Assembly (NCBI GenBank): GCA_034436375.1
Contig: DAOTVS010000082.1
Span: forward strand, 1-27,630
Length of the DNA: 27,630 bases
Reading direction: 5' to 3'
Origin: DAOTVS01 sp034436375
GTDB lineage: Bacteria; Chloroflexota; Anaerolineae; SpSt-313
Under the pieces are notes generated by a model, which worked only from the letters and a program-made list of their open reading frames with translations, had not been told where the DNA came from and searched no databases. Below, in pieces: positions 23,800 through 27,630 of this stretch. The position numbers and the translations under genes were made by a program. Within the stretch, counting starts at the first letter, position 1. Every line of letters starts with the position of its first letter.

Positions 23800-23958
23800 A
23801 GAGACACGGAAAACACGGAGACATGGAGCACACGGAGGATCTCAAGAAAAGCGCGCCGGCCAATGCACGCACGCCTTGAATGAGCATGACCCCTCAGGAG
23901 CAAAAGGGCGCACTGTGATCCTTCGCGCTCTCCTCCACTCCGTGCCCGCCGTGTCTCT
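23800..23958. repeat. Non-coding element bounded by imperfect inverted repeats
   Basis: Between the two response-regulator genes, AGAGACACGG....CACGGAG at 23800-23820 is repeated inverted at 23938-23958 (17 of 21 positions match). The left side carries more copies of an ACACGGA(G/A) unit up to about 23846. The 117 bp between the ends shows no gene. It may be a mobile-element remnant or a small palindromic repeat; no transposase is present. The rest of 23650-24043 holds nothing I recognise. Confidence 0.45.
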
Positions 23959-24043
23959 ATTCCACCGTCCTCAGACAGTATCATTGTGGCAGAGATTACG
24001 GACGGCGTCTGTCGGGAGAGCTTGACAAAGGCAGCGCGGCGCC

Positions 24044-24697
24044 TCAATCGATAGAGGTCAGCCCATGCTGAATGGCGAATTTCACCAGTGCGGGCAGGTC
24101 ATCGATGCCCAGTTTTTGCATCAGACGGCTGCGATAGGTATCGACAGTCTTGGGGGAGAGGGAGAGGGTGCGGGCAATCTCGGCTGAGGAAGCGCCTTCG
24201 ACGACGAGTTGGAGCACCTGTCGCTCCCGAGCGCTGAGCTGCGCCAGGGGAGAGTTGGCGTCGAGGATCTCGCGCTGACGCACATAGTCACTGGCCACCA
24301 GATCGGCGACCTTTTCGCTCAGGTAGCGGCGGCCGGCAGAGACGGCGCGCACGGCCTTGACCAGCTCAGCGCCGGCCGATTCCTTCAGCAGGTAGCCACG
24401 CACGCCGGCCTGCAGGGCGCGGAAGATGTGCTCGCTGGTCGAGTACATAGAGAGGATCACGACCTGTACTTGGGGTGCAACCTCCTGGATCTGGCGAGCC
24501 GCCTCGATGCCGTTCAGGCGGGGCATGGCGATATCCATGACCACCACATCCGGGCGCAACTCCAGAGTACGCTGTACCGTCTCCTGGCCATCGGCGGCAT
24601 CACCGATAACCTGGATGTCGTTCTGTGCTTGTAGCAGAAAGCGCAGGCCATCGCGGACGACGGTATGATCATCAGCGAGGAAAACACGAATCGTCAT
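24044..24697 (-). CDS. NarL/FixJ-family response regulator
   Basis: A 217-aa regulator. The receiver domain (residues 3-120) has Asp9/Asp10, phosphoacceptor Asp55 (VVVMDIAMP), Ser83 and Lys105. A linker leads to a LuxR-type helix-turn-helix (about 150-210) with LSARERQVLQLV, SSAEIARTL and SPKTVDTYRSRLMQKLG. It should bind DNA as a dimer when phosphorylated. ATG 24697 is fixed by GGAGGT seven nt upstream and by overlapping the kinase stop as ATGA, so kinase and regulator are translated together. Target genes are not shown by the sequence; the upstream glycosidase-like gene in the same operon is one candidate. Confidence 0.95.
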   Translation of the reverse strand: MTIRVFLADDHTVVRDGLRFLLQAQNDIQVIGDAADGQETVQRTLELRPDVVVMDIAMPRLNGIEAARQIQEVAPQVQVVILSMYSTSEHIFRALQAGVRGYLLKESAGAELVKAVRAVSAGRRYLSEKVADLVASDYVRQREILDANSPLAQLSARERQVLQLVVEGASSAEIARTLSLSPKTVDTYRSRLMQKLGIDDLPALVKFAIQHGLTSID

Positions 24698-26763
24698 CGC
24701 GGCACCTCCACCAGCACACGCGTACCTCCATAGGCGCGCGACTCTACGCGGGCGCGGCCGCCCGCCGCCTCGGCGCGCTCGGTCATCGAAAGCAGGCCCC
24801 AACCCCGACCAGTGGCGCGGACCTTGATCATCTCCGGGTCAAACCCCACGCCGTCATCGGCGATGGTCAGGCGCACCAGGCTTTCGCTCGCCTCCAGGCT
24901 CACGGTGACATGCATGGCCTGGGCGTGTCGGGCCACGTTGGTCAGCGCCTCCTGAGCAATACGAAACAGGGCCGTTTCGACCAGCGCCGGCAGGCGGGGC
25001 GATAGCTCCTGGCCGCGCAGAGAAAACTCGACGCCGGTGCGCGAGGCAAACTGCGCCCCATACCAGCGCAGGGCGGCCACCAGACCATAGTCGTCGAGCA
25101 CTGGGGGCCGCAAGTCGGCCATGACCCCCCGAATGAACTCAGTCGTCTGCTGCACCAGGTCCAACGAGTCCTTCAGGCGTGAGCGGGCGGCATCGGCGGC
25201 GCCGGGGGGCAGATGCATCTGAGCGATATTGAGATTGAGGCCCAGGGCAGTGAGGTTTTGGCCCACCGTGTCGTGCAGCTCGCGGGCCACACGCTGGCGC
25301 TCAGCCTCCTCGACCTCGGCCAACCGGGCTGCCAAGGCGCGCAACTGCTCGTGCTGCTGGCGCGCATCAGCAAAGAGGAGCGCATTGCGGATGGCCTGCC
25401 CGGTGCGGCTCGCTGCTGCCTGGGCCAGGGCATAGTCCTCGGCGCTGAACGGGTGGCCATTGGCGCGCGCGCCAAGCAGCAACGTCGCCACCAGCCCCGT
25501 CTCACTACGGATGGGGATGAGCAAGCCCTCTGCCCCCCAGCGCGCGATCTCTTGCTGTTGGCCGGGCATGCAGAGCGCCTCCAGGTCCGCCGCTGAAAAG
25601 GCGATAGGCTCGCGCGGATCCGCACGGCCAGCCAATACCGCCGTCAGCTGCTCCACGACCTCCTCCCAGGGTTTCAGGCGGGGCCAGCCTTGCCCCCAGA
25701 ATGCAAGGGCCTCTGCGGCCTTGCGGCCGGGCTCCAGTGGCAGGAGCGCTCCCAGCGCTGACCCCAGGGCCATCGCCACGTGCCGGAGGGCCAGCTGCAG
25801 CAACTCCAGGGGGTCGAGCGTCGCTGCCAGGGCGCGGTCGAGCTCATTGAGCACCCGCAGACGATCAACCTGGCGCGCTGCCTGGTAGAGCTGGGCATTG
25901 TAGAGCGCCATCCCGGCTTGCTGGCCAATGGAGAGGGCCAGGCGACCATCCAACGCCGGGCATACGGCCGCACCTCGGTGGCCAAGGCAGAGCACACCCA
26001 AGAGCCGCTCGCCCACCGTCAGGGGCACCGTCGCATAGGCCTGCAGCCCGGCCTCGGCCAGCAGCTCCGGCGCCAAAGGGGGGATGGCATCGCCCACAGG
26101 CTGTCCATTTCGCGTACGCAGCGGCGCCCCCTGCACCTGCAGGGCAGCCCGAGCAAAGGTTTCGGGCACCCCCTGCCAGGCGACGAGCCGGGGCGCCTCG
26201 GCGGGCGGGGCATCGCTCACCATGACCCAGCCAGCATCACAACCGAGATGATCGAGCAGCACCCCCAGCAGCTGGCTGAGAAGTCGCTCCGGATCCAGCG
26301 AAGTCGTGAGAACGGAGCTCACAGTGAAAAGCAGGGCCTGCTCGCGCGCATAACGCTGGAGAGACTCTTGCTGCCGCTCAAAACGTTCGCGTGCAGTCAC
26401 ATCAGTGAGGGAGAAAGCCAGGCCTTGCACGCGACCGGCCGCATCCTTGATGGGCGTGAGGGTCCAATCCCAATAGGTCGTGCCTCGCTCAGGCTGATCG
26501 CGATAGACAAAGGGCTTGGCGCGGAAGGAGACGGGCTCGCCCGTGTCGCGGGCGCGCTCAAAGATGGCCTGATTCTCAGCATTGGGAAACAGCGCAAAGT
26601 GGTTGCGGCCGATCAGCTCTTGGCGGCTGTGTCCACACCCGCGCACATAGGCCTCGTTGACCAGGACGAAATTGAACCCCGTATCGAGATAGGCTAGCTG
26701 AGCTTCCGTATGCTCAAGCAACGCCCAAAGCTGGTCGCGCTCGCGGGTCAGGTCCTCGGACAT
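24694..26763 (-). CDS. Soluble sensor histidine kinase, PAS-GAF-GAF-HisKA_3-HATPase
   Basis: A 689-aa NarX-type kinase without membrane segments, so it senses a cytoplasmic cue. The order is PAS (about 5-130; QLAYLDTGFNFVLVNEAYV, with PAC end FSLTDVTARERF), GAF (about 150-290), a second GAF (about 315-470), a coiled coil (LAARLAEVEEAERQRVAREL), HisKA_3 with phosphoacceptor His497 (RELHDTVGQ), and HATPase_c (NVARHA N-box; ADDGVGFDP; GRGWGLLSMTERA). A cysteine in the first GAF (DHLGCDAGW) could be a ligand site, but no haem signature is visible. The ATG overlaps nothing, with GAGGT upstream, and is 12 bp after the right-edge gene's stop; its own stop overlaps the regulator's start. It would phosphorylate the regulator at 24044-24697. 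Confidence 0.94.
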   Translation of the reverse strand: MSEDLTRERDQLWALLEHTEAQLAYLDTGFNFVLVNEAYVRGCGHSRQELIGRNHFALFPNAENQAIFERARDTGEPVSFRAKPFVYRDQPERGTTYWDWTLTPIKDAAGRVQGLAFSLTDVTARERFERQQESLQRYAREQALLFTVSSVLTTSLDPERLLSQLLGVLLDHLGCDAGWVMVSDAPPAEAPRLVAWQGVPETFARAALQVQGAPLRTRNGQPVGDAIPPLAPELLAEAGLQAYATVPLTVGERLLGVLCLGHRGAAVCPALDGRLALSIGQQAGMALYNAQLYQAARQVDRLRVLNELDRALAATLDPLELLQLALRHVAMALGSALGALLPLEPGRKAAEALAFWGQGWPRLKPWEEVVEQLTAVLAGRADPREPIAFSAADLEALCMPGQQQEIARWGAEGLLIPIRSETGLVATLLLGARANGHPFSAEDYALAQAAASRTGQAIRNALLFADARQQHEQLRALAARLAEVEEAERQRVARELHDTVGQNLTALGLNLNIAQMHLPPGAADAARSRLKDSLDLVQQTTEFIRGVMADLRPPVLDDYGLVAALRWYGAQFASRTGVEFSLRGQELSPRLPALVETALFRIAQEALTNVARHAQAMHVTVSLEASESLVRLTIADDGVGFDPEMIKVRATGRGWGLLSMTERAEAAGGRARVESRAYGGTRVLVEVPR

Positions 26764-26775
26764 ATCACCGCAACC

Positions 26776-27630
26776 TCATGCATCACACTCCTGCACGGTC
26801 AGAACGGCTATCCCACAGAAGGGGATGGATTCCTCCAGTTCGACCAGTAATGCCCCCGCCTCCGCATTCGACCGGGCGGTCAGGTCTCGCGGCGCACTGC
26901 GGGCGGCAAGGAGCCGGGCGCCGACCAGGCGGGCCGTGCCCGGGATGCGCACGGCAGGGCGCTGCGGGTCCAGGGAGGCGTTGAAAACGGCCACGCGGCG
27001 CACGGCCTCGCCCGCCAGGTCGATGGGGAAGGTGTAAGGTGAGCCGGCTATCATGACAGGCAGCCCCGCGCCCCCCTCAGCCAGGGTAGCGATCAGGCGC
27101 TGCACCAGGGTCTGGCGGAAGGGAGAGAGGGGGTACTGCGCAGCATGGGCGGCCAGGGGCCAGGCACAGACGGCCACACGCCCGCCCAGGTCGTTGCTGC
27201 CCAGGGCCAGGCCGCTCCCCAGGCGCCCGCCGCGGGCATCACACAGGCTGGTCCACTCGACCGCGCCCGGGCGCAGCTCCTGGCAGGCCACGCGTGGCAA
27301 CAAGTGCACACCCATCCAGGCATCTGCCGGCAGACCACTGGCGGCATCCGCTGCATGTTCCAGGCTATAGTTGAGATCCTCGCGCCACCACCACTGGCGA
27401 TGCTGCACGGGCAGGTACTGCCCCAGGCCACGCGCCTCGATGATGGCGGCCGCATCGGCGTCGAGCCAGACCCGACCGGCCAGGATGGAGTGCAGATCCT
27501 CGTCGCTATAAGCCCAGGCCACCGGCCCCCACAGGCAGTTGACGGCGCCCGGCCTTGCCTGCACAGCAATGCCCAGCGACTGCAGCAGCACGGCCGGCTC
27601 GTCAAAGGGTACCCAGAGCTCCGTCATATC
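26776..27630 (-). CDS. Glycosidase-like protein, C-terminal part (cut by window edge)
   Basis: The frame is open from the right edge to a TGA at 26776, 285 codons incl. stop. An ATG lies at 27627, but the frame continues past it, so this is probably the end of a larger protein. SDEDLHSILAGRVWLDADAA resembles the C-terminal region of large glycoside-hydrolase-like proteins in which a segment reads roughly L..ill.GgvlLDg.A...l..rG. The end is a beta-sandwich-like segment (VRIPGTARLVGARLL, VELEESIPFCGIAVL). I cannot name the family. It lies 12 bp before the kinase gene, so it is in the same operon. If it is a glycosidase, the operon couples sugar metabolism to its control. Confidence 0.5.
   Translation of the reverse strand, partial: DMTELWVPFDEPAVLLQSLGIAVQARPGAVNCLWGPVAWAYSDEDLHSILAGRVWLDADAAAIIEARGLGQYLPVQHRQWWWREDLNYSLEHAADAASGLPADAWMGVHLLPRVACQELRPGAVEWTSLCDARGGRLGSGLALGSNDLGGRVAVCAWPLAAHAAQYPLSPFRQTLVQRLIATLAEGGAGLPVMIAGSPYTFPIDLAGEAVRRVAVFNASLDPQRPAVRIPGTARLVGARLLAARSAPRDLTARSNAEAGALLVELEESIPFCGIAVLTVQECDA

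Noticed and set aside
23800..23846. ACACGGA units considered as a CRISPR or tandem array
   Set aside because: The units are about 9-10 bp and degenerate, without equal spacers; no cas genes are near.

Overview
The window is GC-rich, gene-dense bacterial DNA. The gene set is sugar catabolism plus tungsten/anaerobe-type enzymes, a XPB/Ssl2-N-like protein and near-consensus TATAAT promoters. It would fit a Chloroflexota (Anaerolineae-like) environmental genome. That is an inference from gene families; no taxonomic marker such as rRNA is present. I saw no rRNA, tRNA, CRISPR array or insertion sequence.

Layout. (1) 1-9860 is mainly carbohydrate and small-molecule metabolism: a fucose/arabinose isomerase-like protein (cut by the left edge), a two-lobed acetyl-xylan-esterase-type hydrolase, a tungsten aldehyde:ferredoxin oxidoreductase, a divergently transcribed uroporphyrinogen-decarboxylase/methyltransferase-family protein, a LOG-type phosphoribohydrolase, a decayed-looking small gene, and a GH2 glycosidase. 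(2) 10109-14731 holds an M52 hydrogenase-protease homologue that lacks its usual nickel ligands. It is convergent, across a perfect 22-bp hairpin, with an operon of a GH38 alpha-mannosidase and an amidohydrolase. (3) 14826-16725 is a two-gene cassette, an ABC/AAA-type ATPase followed 4 bp later by a TOPRIM-like protein. It looks like a phage-defence module, and the ATPase ends in a perfect beta-clamp-binding pentapeptide. (4) 16870-20254 holds an MFS exporter and a convergent pair, a BASS-type transporter and a conserved protein of unknown function. (5) 20377-23084 holds a Phd/VapC toxin-antitoxin pair under a nested palindromic operator, then a two-gene XPB/Ssl2-N-like unit in which the apparent C-terminal cap is encoded upstream of the body. 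(6) 23242-27630 is signal transduction: a lone receiver domain and an operon of a glycosidase-like protein (cut by the right edge), a soluble PAS-GAF-GAF NarX-type histidine kinase and its NarL-type regulator.

How it fits together. The glycosidases (GH2, GH38, the right-edge protein), the esterase and the isomerase-like protein suggest use of plant or microbial glycans. The kinase-regulator pair lies 12 bp after the right-edge glycosidase-like gene, so it may sense or control that metabolism. The best candidates for something new are the ATPase/TOPRIM cassette with its clamp-binding tail, the ligand-less M52 homologue, and the permuted split XPB-N-like protein.
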